Part shown: positions 7,764-17,511 of the stretch, one piece after another
Position numbering within the stretch: the stretch's first letter is position 1
Layout of the letters: every line of letters starts with the position of its first letter
Assembly: GCF_020521235.1 (NCBI RefSeq)
Contig: NZ_BLAY01000002.1
Coordinates: 101,602-165,601, forward strand
Length of the DNA: 64,000 nucleotides
Direction: 5' to 3'
From: Microseira wollei NIES-4236
GTDB taxonomy: Bacteria > Cyanobacteriota > Cyanobacteriia > Cyanobacteriales > Aerosakkonemataceae
Notes under the pieces: model-generated
What the model saw: only the letters and a program-made list of their open reading frames with translations
Database searches by the model: none
Told to the model about the DNA's origin: nothing
Made by a program: the position numbers and the translations under genes

Positions 7764-8900
7764 ATGCAGTCAAATATAGGTGTAGCAATTGTAGGTACTG
7801 GATTTGGTGAGAAAGTCCATATTCCGGGATTTAAGGCGCATCCGCGCACAGAGGTTGTCGCAGTTTATCATCGAGATTTGCAGAAGGCGCAAGCGATCGC
7901 ATCCACCCACAACATACCCCACGCCTGTACCACCATAGAAGATATCGTCGCACTGCCCCAAGTGCAAGCGGTCAGCATCTCGACGCCGCCGTTTCTCCAC
8001 TACGAAATGGGAAAAACTGTATTGCAAGCGGGGAAGCACTTATTGCTGGAAAAACCCACCGCGCTTTCAGCAATCGAGGCGAGGGAGTTGTATCAACTGA
8101 CGATCCCCCCCTACCCCCCCTTACCAAGGGGGGAGAGGATCGTTGCGACGCTTGATTTTGAATTCCGCTTTGTCCCCCCGTGGCAGTTATTTTCAGAATA
8201 CTTAGCAGAAGGATATGTAGGGCAACCGCGTTTAATTAAAATCGATTGGTTAGTATCGAGTCGCGCCGATGCTTCGCGTCCTTGGAATTGGTACGCGCGC
8301 AAAGAAACCGGCGGCGGCGCGTTGGGGGCAATTGGTTCCCACGCCTTCGATTACATCAGTTGGTTATTTGGCCCTGTAAGGCGGTTGTGCGCCCATTTAA
8401 GCACCGCAATTCCCGCGCGACCCGATCCGAAGTCTGGCGAAATGAAGCCAGTAGATGCCGACGATACCTGCCTGATAATGCTGCAACTCCAAGATGGTAC
8501 TCCGGTTCAAGTTTGCCTGAGTTCGGTGACGTATCAGGGAAGGGGACATTGGGTAGAAGTGTATGGCGATCGCGGTACTTTAGTGTTAGGCAGCGATAAT
8601 CAAAAAGATTACGTCCACGGATTTCGCCTTTGGGCTGCACCTGCGGGAAAATCTTTAACAGAAGTCGCAATTCCCAATCGTTTGGAGTTTCCTAAAAATT
8701 ACGCCGATGGTCGCATTGCACCGTTTATTAGAGTAGTCGATCGATGGGTGCAAAGCATCGACCGAGGTGAGGAAATGACCCCCGGATTGAAAGAAGGCGT
8801 ATACTCGCAATTATTGATGGATTTAACCCATCAATCCCAGAAAATGGGTAGGTGGATAGATGTGCCGGAGTTAGAAACGTTTTTGAGTGGTAATTGGTGA
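7764..8900 (+). CDS. Gfo/Idh/MocA-family oxidoreductase
   Basis: A 378-residue NAD(P)-dependent dehydrogenase. The N-terminal Rossmann fold starts VAIVGTGFGEKVHIPGF; the EKP motif (LLLEKPTAL, ~residue 95) and the C-terminal substrate domain (TGGGALGAIGSHAFDYISWL) are typical of the family, which oxidises or reduces sugar or inositol-like substrates. The exact substrate is not predictable. Around residues 113-126 the frame runs through a C/G-rich palindromic repeat (IPPYPPLPRGERI) that looks inserted, before LDFEFRF resumes the family pattern. Confidence 0.9.
   Translation: MQSNIGVAIVGTGFGEKVHIPGFKAHPRTEVVAVYHRDLQKAQAIASTHNIPHACTTIEDIVALPQVQAVSISTPPFLHYEMGKTVLQAGKHLLLEKPTALSAIEARELYQLTIPPYPPLPRGERIVATLDFEFRFVPPWQLFSEYLAEGYVGQPRLIKIDWLVSSRADASRPWNWYARKETGGGALGAIGSHAFDYISWLFGPVRRLCAHLSTAIPARPDPKSGEMKPVDADDTCLIMLQLQDGTPVQVCLSSVTYQGRGHWVEVYGDRGTLVLGSDNQKDYVHGFRLWAAPAGKSLTEVAIPNRLEFPKNYADGRIAPFIRVVDRWVQSIDRGEEMTPGLKEGVYSQLLMDLTHQSQKMGRWIDVPELETFLSGNW
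8103..8140. repeat. C-run/G-run palindrome inside the oxidoreductase gene
   Basis: GATCCCCCCCTA followed by CCCCCCTTACCAAGGGGGG and AGAGGATC forms a hairpin translated as IPPYPPLPRGERI. The same repeat type occurs within gltB (31303-31357) and in a leader at 13935-13980. Confidence 0.75.
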
Positions 8901-8935
8901 TGGGTAATTGGTAATGGGTAAATAGCGATCGCACC

Positions 8936-9080
8936 GTTAGTAGTAGGCGCTAAAGCGCCAGAACCGTTAGTAGTAGGCGCTAAAGCGCCCCAGAAAGTAG
9001 TAGGCGCTAAAGCGCCCCAGAAACCGGGTTTGTTTCCGTGTCACTCACAAAGAGAATTGATAACAGAACAAACCCGGTTT
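8936..9080. repeat. three GGCGCTAAAGCGCC hairpins and an AAACCGGGTTT inverted repeat
   Basis: TAGTAGGCGCTAAAGCGCC occurs three times at ~26-30 bp intervals between about 8938 and 9015; each holds the perfect palindrome GGCGCTAAAGCGCC. It is followed by CAGAAACCGGGTTTG (~9015-9030) facing AACCCGGTTTCTC (~9068-9081). No gene is supported here. Confidence 0.85.
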
Positions 9081-9101
9081 CTCAACATCTGCAATTAAAA
9101 A

Positions 9102-9626
9102 TTATCGTGCTTGTTGTGACGATGGTTGAGTTGCAGGTTTTGGTGCTGCCGGGGTATTGCTGGCACGCGCTTGCTGATAAAAGTTTACAACCCTTTGCAC
9201 GTAGGAAGCCGTTGCACCGCTGCCGCACCCCGTCGTATTGCCAGTCATCCACCAACAGGCGACGTTGCGTACCGAGGCAGTTTCGTTGTTATTAGTCACG
9301 CGATACTGCTTGCCGAGTTCTCGTCGGACAATACAAGATACCGTATTGCGTGCCGCCGCCGCATCGGATTCAAATTCGGCGGGTGTGAGTTCCCTGCCGA
9401 CGCATTGTTTAGTCCAACTGGGGATAATGCCGGGTAAAACTTGCCATTGACTGAACATCCCGTCATTCGGTTTGTTGGGTGGTGCAGCTTGTCGCAATGC
9501 GTCCACCATCGCGTTTATCTGCGCGTCAGCGACTTGTGCTTGTGCGGGTATTGTCCACAGTCCAAGGGTGACTATGATTCCGCCTAGCAGTAGATGCTTG
9601 GTTTGTCTGATTAACTCAATTTTCAT
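9102..9626 (-). CDS. secreted or periplasmic hypothetical protein
   Basis: A 174-residue protein I do not recognise. It starts with a clear Sec signal peptide (MKIELIRQTKHLLLGGIIVT..., predicted cleavage after AQA at ~31). The mature part has cysteines in CVGREL, SCIVRREL, ACWWM and GCGSG contexts, which could form two disulfides, and ends in an Ala/Pro/Gln-rich tail (TPAAPKPATQPSSQQAR). ATG 9626 is well placed for the signal peptide. It is flanked by repeats and shows no operon link. Confidence 0.7.
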   Translation of the reverse strand: MKIELIRQTKHLLLGGIIVTLGLWTIPAQAQVADAQINAMVDALRQAAPPNKPNDGMFSQWQVLPGIIPSWTKQCVGRELTPAEFESDAAAARNTVSCIVRRELGKQYRVTNNNETASVRNVACWWMTGNTTGCGSGATASYVQRVVNFYQQARASNTPAAPKPATQPSSQQAR

Positions 9627-10250
9627 TTGGGATTACTCAGTGTTAATCTGACTGTGCTATACAAAACTTGGCTAAACTTATCTAAGCTTCACCATTCAAC
9701 TAGAACTAATTTCTAGAGGGTCTGCTTAGACCTTCAACCAAGGGAGTCGGTTCCAACAGTCAAGAGGCGTAAATTCGGGTGAGCAACACCCTATTTTGGC
9801 GCTGTCAAACTATTGTTGTTGAAGCTAAGAGCCATTGTTCAACCATTATTTTCCACCAATTTAACGAATCGTGGCATCCCGTTCCACCTTATTTATACGC
9901 TGGTCAGTTTTGCATCGACTGTGGTTTACAAAATGCGAAAATTTTTGGCCTTGGTTTTCGGCACTCTTAACCTAGCATAAAATTCCCAATCTGTCAATAT
10001 CAAGACTATAGAAAACTGGCATTTAGTCTGCCTCTTTAGAGAGGTTACTACCAAAATCATCGCACGCCTCTATCTAAAGTATGCTTTCGCCCATAAATTT
10101 ATTTCCATCTGTAGGGTGCGTTAGGGACAGCGTAACGCACCGTCCCAGTTAAAACTTCAGGATTTGCAGCAACTCTAGATATGGTTGTGGCGGTGCCGTA
10201 CACTCGTCAGATTGCACCCTACATTTAGAATCGCGTAAGTCCTGAACTTG
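9627..10250. other. intergenic region with palindromic repeats
   Basis: It holds the leader of the gene at 9626, some unassigned sequence, and a dispersed palindrome near 10110-10145 (GTAGGGTGCGTTAGGGACAG facing GTAACGCACC). A short GTG-initiated frame (9779-9970) has no coding support. No RNA gene was recognised. Confidence 0.5.
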
Positions 10251-11327
10251 CTACCGTCGCTGCCTTAAAACTTCTTTCAGTGCATTGTAAGCGGGTTTGG
10301 GACGATAGAAATTATCGAAAATCAGCGCGGCGTCGGGTTTTTTGGTAAACCAAGGTATCCAAGAATGTTTATCGGTAAATCCCCACAACACAAATGCCTG
10401 ACAATTCCGCTTAGATAAACAAACACCAAGCAGATCTCGATAAATCTTAGCTTGAGCGGCAAATCTTTCTGCTTGTGTACCCGTTGCATTCTGGATTTGT
10501 ACATCCATTTCGGTGATATGTACATCCAATCCTAATGCTGCGAAACGTTGGATATTTGCAGCGACATCTGCGGGAGGGGGTGCATTATTTAAACCAACGT
10601 GCATTTGCAAACCTACGCCGTGAATGGGAACGCCGCGTTGTACCATTCCCCGGACTAGATTGTAAATCGCATCTGATTTTGCCCCTAATCCCTCGCCACC
10701 ATAATCGTTATAAAATAAACGCGCTTTGGGGTCTGCTTCCTGCGCCCACCGAAAGGCTAAATCTATATATTCTGGCCCAATTTCTCGCAGCCAAATTGTA
10801 TCCCGCAACCCATTATTATCGCCAATTCCTTCGTTGACTACATCCCAGGCAAAAACTTGGCCGCGATAGTGTCCGACTACTGTATAAATATGATCTCGCA
10901 GAATTTGTAACAGTTGTTGGCGGGTAAACTTTCCTTCGGTTAACCATTGGGGTAGTTCGATATGCCAAACTAGCGTATGACCGCGCACTTTCATGTTATT
11001 ATCTTCGGCAAAGGTAACGAGGGTATCTGCATCGGTGAAATCATAGCGCTCGCGCTTTGGATGCAAGAACCTAAATTTCATTGCATTCTCCGCCGTTAAG
11101 CTGCTAAATTCCCTCGCCAGTACCTCCCGATAAACGGGTTCGTTTCGCAACGCATTTATTGCCACTGCCGCACCGATGACAATTCCCCGATTTTGTGCTA
11201 AAGAACGCAGCGATGTCACCGCCGTATGGGAGGATTGGGGAATACTCAGAAGCACAACTATTAAAACTGTAGTTGCAGCTAGAAATAGGAAAGTTTTAAA
11301 TCGGCGGCGTTGGGTTAAGCTGAACAT
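10251..11327 (-). CDS. endo-1,4-beta-xylanase, GH10
   Basis: A 358-residue glycoside hydrolase family 10 protein. An N-terminal membrane segment (~residues 11-30) acts as signal peptide or anchor. The TIM barrel carries the acid/base Glu in WDVVNEG (E166) and the nucleophile in HITEMD (E273), with TAENAMKF and HTLVWH as supporting family motifs. It would hydrolyse beta-1,4-xylan or related glycans outside the cytoplasm. Its start overlaps the 3' end of dprA by 13 bp, so the two are probably translated from one mRNA, an unusual pairing. Confidence 0.93.
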   Translation of the reverse strand: MFSLTQRRRFKTFLFLAATTVLIVVLLSIPQSSHTAVTSLRSLAQNRGIVIGAAVAINALRNEPVYREVLAREFSSLTAENAMKFRFLHPKRERYDFTDADTLVTFAEDNNMKVRGHTLVWHIELPQWLTEGKFTRQQLLQILRDHIYTVVGHYRGQVFAWDVVNEGIGDNNGLRDTIWLREIGPEYIDLAFRWAQEADPKARLFYNDYGGEGLGAKSDAIYNLVRGMVQRGVPIHGVGLQMHVGLNNAPPPADVAANIQRFAALGLDVHITEMDVQIQNATGTQAERFAAQAKIYRDLLGVCLSKRNCQAFVLWGFTDKHSWIPWFTKKPDAALIFDNFYRPKPAYNALKEVLRQRR

Positions 11328-12469
11328 CGCTGATACCTCATTCCCGGCAATTGAGAGACTAATCCCATTAGTTCTAATTGCAACAGCGAACTCAAGACTT
11401 CTGCCGCAGAAAACCCAGTTTGTTGCACGATTAAATCAAGCGCAGTAGGTTCGGAGGCAATCGCTTCTAATATTTTATGGAATTGCGGTTCTAGCTTTGG
11501 TAAAGGTTGCCGATTCTCCGATGTTACCGGCTGAGAAAATAAAGGTAAATCGGCTATACTTCCCGTATCTACAGGCGGCATACCGCTCAACATTTCTACC
11601 AAAAGACCTTCATTGATAATCAGTTGCGCGCCTTTGCTTAAAAGTCCCAAACAACCTGTGGATTTATAGTCATTCCACCGCCCAGGTAGTGTATACACAT
11701 CGCGACAAAACTCATTAGCTAAACGCGCAGTAATTAAAGCACCCGATCTACTCGGTGCTTCCATTACTAACACCGCGCGACTTAACCCGGCAATAATGCG
11801 ATTTCGAATGGGAAAATGGGCGCGATTCGGTTTTGTGCCAGAGGGATATTCACTTAATACCAAACCCTGCTGTAAAATTTGTTCGTAAAGTTTTTGATTG
11901 CGCGGTGGGTAAATAATATCCACACCTGTTCCTAAAACGGCGATCGTCCGTCCACCCGTTTCTAAGCAGGCGCGATGCGCTTCTGTATCAATTCCCTCTG
12001 CCATGCCGGAAACAATTGTAAATCCTTGCTTGGCTAAAGCAATGCTAAAATGGCGAGTTGAAAATTTACCGTAGTCAGAAGGATCGCGAGTACCTACAAT
12101 CGCAACAGTTGGAGTAATGCCCAAATTTTCTTCAACTTGAACAATTCCCCGATAATATAACACCGGCGGCGGACTGGGAATTTCCAACAACAAGCGGGGA
12201 TATTCCCTATCTGCTGGCGTCCAGAAACAGGGATTTTTGACAGAATGTTCTAGGAGGAACATTTCGGGATCGAAACGCGATCGCTCCCTTACCACCGTAT
12301 CAATTATCTGACGCCCAAAACCTTCAACTTGCCCCAAAGCTTTTGCATTTGCTTCCCAAGCTACAGATAGGGTGCCAAAATGCTGTTGCAGTCGGCGCTG
12401 CAAAATTGGTCCAATTCCGGGAATTTGCGACCAAGCTAGCCAAAAAGCGCGTTCTTCTATCAATCCCAC
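11315..12469 (-). CDS. dprA: DNA-processing protein DprA/Smf
   Basis: A 384-residue DprA: an N-terminal helix-hairpin-helix-like region (IPGIGPILQRRLQQHFG), the Rossmann-fold core (VGTRDPSDYG, IVSGMAEGIDTEAHRACLE, VLGTGVDIIYPPRNQ, FPIRNRIIAGLS, SGALITARLA) and a C-terminal winged-helix domain (~315-375). DprA binds incoming single-stranded DNA and loads RecA during natural transformation. The neighbouring acetyltransferase remnant lies upstream on the same strand. Confidence 0.95.
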   Translation of the reverse strand: MGLIEERAFWLAWSQIPGIGPILQRRLQQHFGTLSVAWEANAKALGQVEGFGRQIIDTVVRERSRFDPEMFLLEHSVKNPCFWTPADREYPRLLLEIPSPPPVLYYRGIVQVEENLGITPTVAIVGTRDPSDYGKFSTRHFSIALAKQGFTIVSGMAEGIDTEAHRACLETGGRTIAVLGTGVDIIYPPRNQKLYEQILQQGLVLSEYPSGTKPNRAHFPIRNRIIAGLSRAVLVMEAPSRSGALITARLANEFCRDVYTLPGRWNDYKSTGCLGLLSKGAQLIINEGLLVEMLSGMPPVDTGSIADLPLFSQPVTSENRQPLPKLEPQFHKILEAIASEPTALDLIVQQTGFSAAEVLSSLLQLELMGLVSQLPGMRYQRCSA

Positions 12470-12476
12470 ATCCTTT

Positions 12477-13012
12477 TTAAATGTTGAGCGCTTTCCACTC
12501 TGATTCGAGCATACTCATTATATAAATGCTCCAGTACTCGTCGCCTACCCTCCAAGACTCTCGCAGGTAACCTTCTTTGACAAAACCGACTTTTTCATAA
12601 CAAGCGATCGCTTCTTTGTTAAAGTCAAAAACGCCGATAGAAATGCGGTGCAAGTCTAACCGATCGAATCCTATTGCCAGGGTTTTTCTCACCATTTCAG
12701 TACCAATACCTTGACCTCTCAAGGCAGGTTCTCCCACCAAAACGCGGGCAAAGCCGACCTATTTTTCAGGTCGATTCTATCCAATTCGATATGACCGACT
12801 ACTGCATTATTTTTATTATCCACAGCTTTGAAGATTTTTCGGTTTGGTTTGTCACCTTCAGCAGTTTGAATATACTGAGCAAGCTGAGACTCATTCAAAG
12901 GATAGCTGAATACCAATGGTGCCCACTTTTGAATCAAATCCGCCGAGGTGACCCAACTAATTAACCGAGCAAAATCCTCGCGTTCAAAGCGTCTGAGTTC
13001 TATATCTATCAT
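12477..13012 (-). pseudogene. GNAT-family N-acetyltransferase, single frameshift
   Basis: Two frames together form one complete RimJ-like acetyltransferase of about 175 residues. The first (ATG at 13012) gives MIDIELRRFEREDFARLISW up to IELDRIDLKNRSA. The second begins near 12765 and reads ARVLVGEPALRGQGIGTEMV to the stop at 12477, including the acetyl-CoA pyrophosphate loop RGQGIG. A one-base indel around 12755-12765 separates them. It is either a recent pseudogene or a sequencing error; everything else looks intact. Confidence 0.8.
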
Positions 13013-13026
13013 CCCTTGAACCTAAC

Positions 13027-13689
13027 TCAAGCTTTGGCGTTTCGCTGCGCCTTAAGATAGTCGAAAACCGACTTATCGCCGATATCGGGGGGAATAGCTT
13101 GAATTGCTTTCCGCAGGGCGAAGACGATAAATAAAATTGCCCAAAGTCCTAATAAAACTTGTTCCCCATTCACCGGCAAAACACCGAATAAATGCCCTAA
13201 CAGCAAGATTGGTACGACAGGAGTTAGCAGTTTTGTTTCAAATCTATCGAAACAAAAAGCTTCTTTAAAATATATCCCCGTCAAAGCTGCAAAAGTAAAG
13301 CCAACGCCGACAAGTGCAAAAGGTTGGCTAGCAACAGTTAAAGCCAGAGGTTCGCTATATTGCCAGGCTAAAACTAAAGATGCGACGCCGCCGATTGCCC
13401 AAAAAACTTGCAAAACTCGGTGCAGCGATGCCAAATAAATATGAATCGTCGCCAAACTAACGCCCAGGGCGATATAGAAACAGGCATAAAGGAAAGTAAC
13501 AGCGGTTAGTACAGTTGGGTTATTGCCTTGCCACAATACTAACCCGCTAGCGATCGCAAAGCTCAAAGCCGCTACCATCAACCCGGTACGATAGACGATG
13601 ACGCCAGTGCGATCGCTCTGAGTAATCGTAAATTCCCCAAACTGACCTTGATACACCCTTGGTTCAGAAGATTCGAGTACTTGAGTCAT
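13027..13689 (-). CDS. DUF2301 integral membrane protein
   Basis: A 220-residue protein with about six to seven hydrophobic segments between residues 30 and 200, after a soluble start (VYQGQFGEFTITQSDRTGVI). The pattern YFKEAFCFDRFETKLLTPVVPILLLGH (read in two parts) is characteristic of the cyanobacterial DUF2301 family. The function is unknown. Confidence 0.8.
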   Translation of the reverse strand: MTQVLESSEPRVYQGQFGEFTITQSDRTGVIVYRTGLMVAALSFAIASGLVLWQGNNPTVLTAVTFLYACFYIALGVSLATIHIYLASLHRVLQVFWAIGGVASLVLAWQYSEPLALTVASQPFALVGVGFTFAALTGIYFKEAFCFDRFETKLLTPVVPILLLGHLFGVLPVNGEQVLLGLWAILFIVFALRKAIQAIPPDIGDKSVFDYLKAQRNAKA

Positions 13690-14146
13690 AGTTTACTATC
13701 CCCTGTTGCTTGTGCCTTCTGGCATATTTTATTTCCAAATATAACCCTATTTGGGCCCAAGAGCATTCAACTATAGCGAAGAAACATAAAAAGAGTATAG
13801 CCAGTCAATAAAGACAAGCCAATTAACCAATAGATTTATATTACCATAACGAAACGAATCGGGAAGCGAGCGTGGCTTCTAGCGCTCCTAATGGCTATTT
13901 TAATTCCCTTTGCCGCCAATGCTCAAACGCGCCCTCTTAGAGATCCCCCTAAATCCCCCAAAACAGCGGGGGACTTTCCCCTCTCCCCTCGTTCTCCCCT
14001 CGTTACCAGGATCTTGCCTGGTAACGCAGATCCAGAGGCTCCTGCCTCTGGGACTCCCTATATTCTACAAACAATATTTTTGCCTATTTTGATCCGGACT
14101 TAGGCACGAAGATCCTATCACCTTTGTTTCTTTGGGTAAGTCCTGT
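13690..14146. other. intergenic region with a decayed signal-peptide ORF and repeats
   Basis: From 13834 the plus strand reads a signal peptide without a standard start codon (KRIGKRAWLLALL, then ATG at 13891, MAILIPFAANAQT). It runs at once into inserted repeats: a CCCCCTAAATCCCCC/GCGGGGGA palindrome at 13935-13980 and TTACCAGG/CCTGGTAA at 14000-14030. It stops at 14103. I read this as the leader of a secreted protein whose body was lost. A further inverted repeat (GGACTTAGGCA ... GGTAAGTCC) spans 14096-14150. Confidence 0.45.
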
Positions 14147-14938
14147 TTATGAATCGATTAAAACTTGCACCAAAGCACCCAAATCTACCTTTAACCTCAT
14201 CTGAGCATTACCGCCGTTGACAGCAATTTCCACCCAGTCGTGACTGCCAATTAAAGCAACCAAATTGCCAACTGGAGTATCGCTGTAAGTTTGACATCCT
14301 AAAATAGTTTGCCCCGCAATTTCAACCGACCAAAATTTGCCTTGAACCAGAGAACCTGGAATATTTGTAACTAAATTGCCGAAGCGATCGCAATACTGTA
14401 TACAACCCGTTACACCCCGCTCAATTCGCTGACATGCGGGAATCGGCAATTCAACTAAACTTGCCGGATCGATTTCTCGTCCTAGCTGTTGTAAAGGTAC
14501 GCCGCTAGCGAGATGTGCGCCTACGGGGGCAAAAATATCTCGTCCGTGAAACGTCGTGCTGGGTGTTGGTACTCGCCAGTAATCGGGGTTAGTCAGTTCA
14601 AAAGCGGCAATTGCCGGACTTTGACTCAGAATACCGCCGAACAGTCCATTATCTGGCCCGACTAGGAACCCTGAGGCAAATTGTAGCGCGATCGCTCGAC
14701 GATTCCCCCCCACCCCCGGATCGACTACCGCCACATGTACCGTTTGAGCGGGAAAATAACGGTAAGCACTCATCAAGCAAAACCTTCCCGCTGCAATATT
14801 CTGCGGTGGAATTTGATGGGTCAAATCCACCAGCGTCAGCGTCGGGTTAATTTGGGCAATAACGCCTTTCATGACGCCAACATAAACATCATTTAAGCCA
14901 AAATCGCTCAGAAGGGTGATAATTTTAGGCTCAAGCAT
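14147..14938 (-). CDS. SAM hydrolase (S-adenosyl-L-methionine hydroxide adenosyltransferase, DUF62)
   Basis: A 263-residue member of the chlorinase/fluorinase superfamily. ITLLSDFGLNDVYVGVMKG opens the N-terminal domain, followed by HVAVVDPGVGG (conserved Asp), VGPDNGLFG and FHGRDIFAPVGAHLASG, the marks of the hydroxide-adding branch that splits SAM into adenosine and methionine. The C-terminal beta domain (FGNLVTNIPGS) is complete. The physiological role is unclear. The 3' end of the decayed intron ORF abuts its start. Confidence 0.9.
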   Translation of the reverse strand: MLEPKIITLLSDFGLNDVYVGVMKGVIAQINPTLTLVDLTHQIPPQNIAAGRFCLMSAYRYFPAQTVHVAVVDPGVGGNRRAIALQFASGFLVGPDNGLFGGILSQSPAIAAFELTNPDYWRVPTPSTTFHGRDIFAPVGAHLASGVPLQQLGREIDPASLVELPIPACQRIERGVTGCIQYCDRFGNLVTNIPGSLVQGKFWSVEIAGQTILGCQTYSDTPVGNLVALIGSHDWVEIAVNGGNAQMRLKVDLGALVQVLIDS

Positions 14939-14939
14939 C

Positions 14940-16030
14940 TGGAATTATTTCCATGTACCTGTTTATGGCAAGCTTTGTGTAGATGTATCCGGTTGGTTAC
15001 ATCACTATTGCCGCCTTTGGCTACAGGTATTATATGGTGGGTGTCTATCTAGAAGCTCCCCATTGAATAGCTGTTCGCCGCAGATTGGACAAAACCAGTT
15101 TTGCTTCTCCGCTATCTGGTAGAGTTGCGACCCTCTGGAAAAGTGTTCTTTCCCATAGTTGGTCTTTCTCTTCGTCCAATAATCCTTGAGAGACGGATCG
15201 TCTGGTGATGCTGTCCCTTTGAATTTGATCTGCCTGGTGATAGGGATTGTACCTGTCTTGTAGACCTGGGCAATCCTTTGTTTTCCATGCCTATCAGTGA
15301 CAAAGGTTCTAAACACCCATGAGTCGTTGCCTACTCTACCAAAGTATTTCCGCTTGACCCAACCTTTGAGTTTCTTTGGATCAGGACTCTAGCACGCGGG
15401 GCCAAAAACAAAGGTGATGCGTCAATCTCGCAACTCTAAACCCACGATTTTTCGGCTCGCCCTTTGTTTTTTTGCGTAAGTCCTGTGGATGTCTTTTAAG
15501 TGCCCATTTGTAGAGCATTTCATACATCCTGTAGTCGATATATTCAAAGGTTTTATGGCTTACTCCATGTTTGTAGTAGAAGGCGTTGCCCAAAACCACT
15601 GCGTTGAGGTGTCTGATTACTACACTAGGGGCAGTATGACGGTTGGTTTCTAGCCATTCCTTGACTTCTCGTAGTTTGGCTATTACCTTCTCTTTTTGTG
15701 GCTTGAGGAGGCATTTTCCATCGAAGTGACGGATGTTAAAACCCAAAAAATTAAAACCTTCTTCGATATGGCGAATCTGGGTTTTTTCCTCATTTAGGGT
15801 TAAGCCTCTTTGCTTTAGCCATTCCTGGATATGGGGCAGGATTGATTGGATGTCTTCTTCTGATTGGGCGGTAATAATGAAGTCGTCCGCATATCGGATG
15901 TATCCGTATTTTGGATATTGCTTCACTAGCTTTGCTCCGGCGGTTTTCCCTGTCTTAACCTCGTATCGATGTTCCCTTTTGAACGTCGAGAGTAACTCTT
16001 CAAGTTTATGACGAAAGGAGTGCTTAAGGT
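14940..16030 (-). pseudogene. group II intron-encoded protein remnant (RT, maturase X, HNH)
   Basis: The minus strand preserves, across several frames, the C-terminal two-thirds of a group II intron protein. The order is RT domain 5 (YIRYADDFIIT), GLTLNEEKTQIRHIEEGFNFLG, maturase domain X (VIRHLNAVVLGNAFYYKHGV), GWVKRKYFGRVGNDSWVFRT and the HNH zinc motif CPICGEQLF. The second half of the HNH motif (HHIIPVAKGG, near 15020-15040) is only readable after another frameshift. RT domains 0-4 are missing upstream, where the fragment ends within ~15 bp of the purM stop. A repeat (15382-15485) is inserted in domain X. It cannot be active. Confidence 0.85.
15382..15485. repeat. ~104-bp element with CAGGACT...AGTCCTG ends, inserted in the intron ORF
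   Basis: The segment starts CAGGACTCTAGCACG and ends TTGCGTAAGTCCTG. It is translated in frame on the minus strand between KWALKRHPQD and DPKKLKGWVK, which are contiguous in related intron proteins. Related elements with the same end motif occur at about 14096-14150 and 37165-37216. Confidence 0.7.
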
Positions 16031-16040
16031 GGGGAGCGTG

Positions 16041-17069
16041 TCAATCTGGGATTCCCAACAGGCCACCAGACCCAGCGATCGCTTCACCAATAGCGTAGGC
16101 AGCAATATCCTGTGACTCAAACCAGCTGATGGTCTGCTCAGCTTGCTCTGGCGGCACTAGCAGTACAAATCCAATTCCCATGTTGAAAGTCTCAAACATG
16201 GCTTTTGGAGAAACCTCACCGGCAGCAGCTATCCACTGAAAAATCGCTGGCACGGGCCATGTGTTAGTATCAATTCGTACAGATTGCCCTTCACCTAGAC
16301 AGCGGGGCAGGTTTTCTGGCAACCCTCCTCCCGTGATATGAGCCATGCCACGAATCTCAACACCGGCAGCACGAGCAGCTAGAACTGGTTTTACGTAAAT
16401 CCGCGTAGGTGTGAGCAAAACTTCGCCTAAATTTTTACCTGCCACTTGTTCTGGAGAATCGCTCCAGTTAAAATTGCCGGTTTCGACAATTTTCCGTACC
16501 AAACTGAAACCATTGCTGTGAACGCCAGAAGAAGCCAAACCAATGGCAATATCGCCAACTTGGACTTGCGAACCATCCAACATCTGGCTTTTTTCCACAA
16601 TTCCGACGCAAAATCCTGCCAGGTCATAAACTCCAGGCGGATAAAATCCGGGCATTTCTGCCGTTTCTCCTCCTAGCAAGGCGCACCCAGAAAGCTCGCA
16701 CCCGGCGGAAATACCAGCAACCACTTGAGTTAGCTGGTCTTGATTTAGCTTCCCGGTGGCTAAATAATCCAGAAAAAATAGCGGTTCTGCCCCAGAGGTG
16801 AGGACATCGTTGACACACATGGCGACCAAGTCAATGCCAACCGTATCGTGTTGGTTGAGTTCACAAGCCAGTTTTAGTTTCGTCCCTACACCATCCGTCC
16901 CTGAAACTAAAACGGGTTCGGTGTAGCCGCTTGGCAAATGGAAGCAACCGCTGAAGCCACCTAAACCACCAATAACTTCTGGTCGATAGGTACGATGCAC
17001 CAGGTTGCGGATTTTATCCACAAAGGCACGGCCTGCCTCTACATCAACCCCTGCTTCTCGATAATCCAT
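16041..17069 (-). CDS. purM: phosphoribosylformylglycinamidine cyclo-ligase
   Basis: A 342-residue AIR synthetase, the fifth step of purine synthesis (FGAM + ATP to AIR). It opens [46 protein letters not shown] and [14 protein letters not shown] are diagnostic. The domain is complete; the last residues GGLLGIPD and stop lie just before the intron remnant, so insertion happened immediately downstream. No operon partner is apparent. Confidence 0.97.
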   Translation of the reverse strand: MDYREAGVDVEAGRAFVDKIRNLVHRTYRPEVIGGLGGFSGCFHLPSGYTEPVLVSGTDGVGTKLKLACELNQHDTVGIDLVAMCVNDVLTSGAEPLFFLDYLATGKLNQDQLTQVVAGISAGCELSGCALLGGETAEMPGFYPPGVYDLAGFCVGIVEKSQMLDGSQVQVGDIAIGLASSGVHSNGFSLVRKIVETGNFNWSDSPEQVAGKNLGEVLLTPTRIYVKPVLAARAAGVEIRGMAHITGGGLPENLPRCLGEGQSVRIDTNTWPVPAIFQWIAAAGEVSPKAMFETFNMGIGFVLLVPPEQAEQTISWFESQDIAAYAIGEAIAGSGGLLGIPD

Positions 17070-17511
17070 GAGCCAAACAACCTGGGAATGCGATCGCCAT
17101 CAGGGGCTATTTTACTAGGGATTGGGCATGAGCAACTGTTGGCATTGGGTTTTTGGCCAGGAAAAGCACCCAAGGCAACAGAATTAGAGACTTTTGGCTG
17201 TTCCCTCGTACCCACAAATCGCAGCCAGTGAATATAAAGATTTCTTAAAATTTGCCTACCTAATTTATGGGGCTGCCAAACCCGAAAATCCGGAGCTTAT
17301 GGGGCTTTTGAGCAAAATTTCAATTCTAAACTTTTGATAAAGTTATGGGTCGATTGCGGATAACACCGATCCCCAAAGTAAAAACTTCGTGGTAGGCTGT
17401 TGCAGTTTAACAATCCGCAACAAACGCGGAAAGACTATGAGTTAGCGGGTCAAGTAGATTGCGATTAAAGCTGCCGCTGCTCAGATATCAACGTCGATTT
17501 ACGACTGACTT
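17070..17511. other. divergent intergenic region between purM and rlpA
   Basis: It contains the upstream regions of two divergent genes. Apart from one HIP1-like GCGATCGC at 17092 and AT-rich stretches near 17240-17340, I see no repeats, RNA genes or confident promoter boxes. Confidence 0.5.

Noticed and set aside
9779..9970. 63-residue GTG-initiated ORF
   Set aside because: No ribosome binding site, no recognisable domain, odd composition; left as intergenic.
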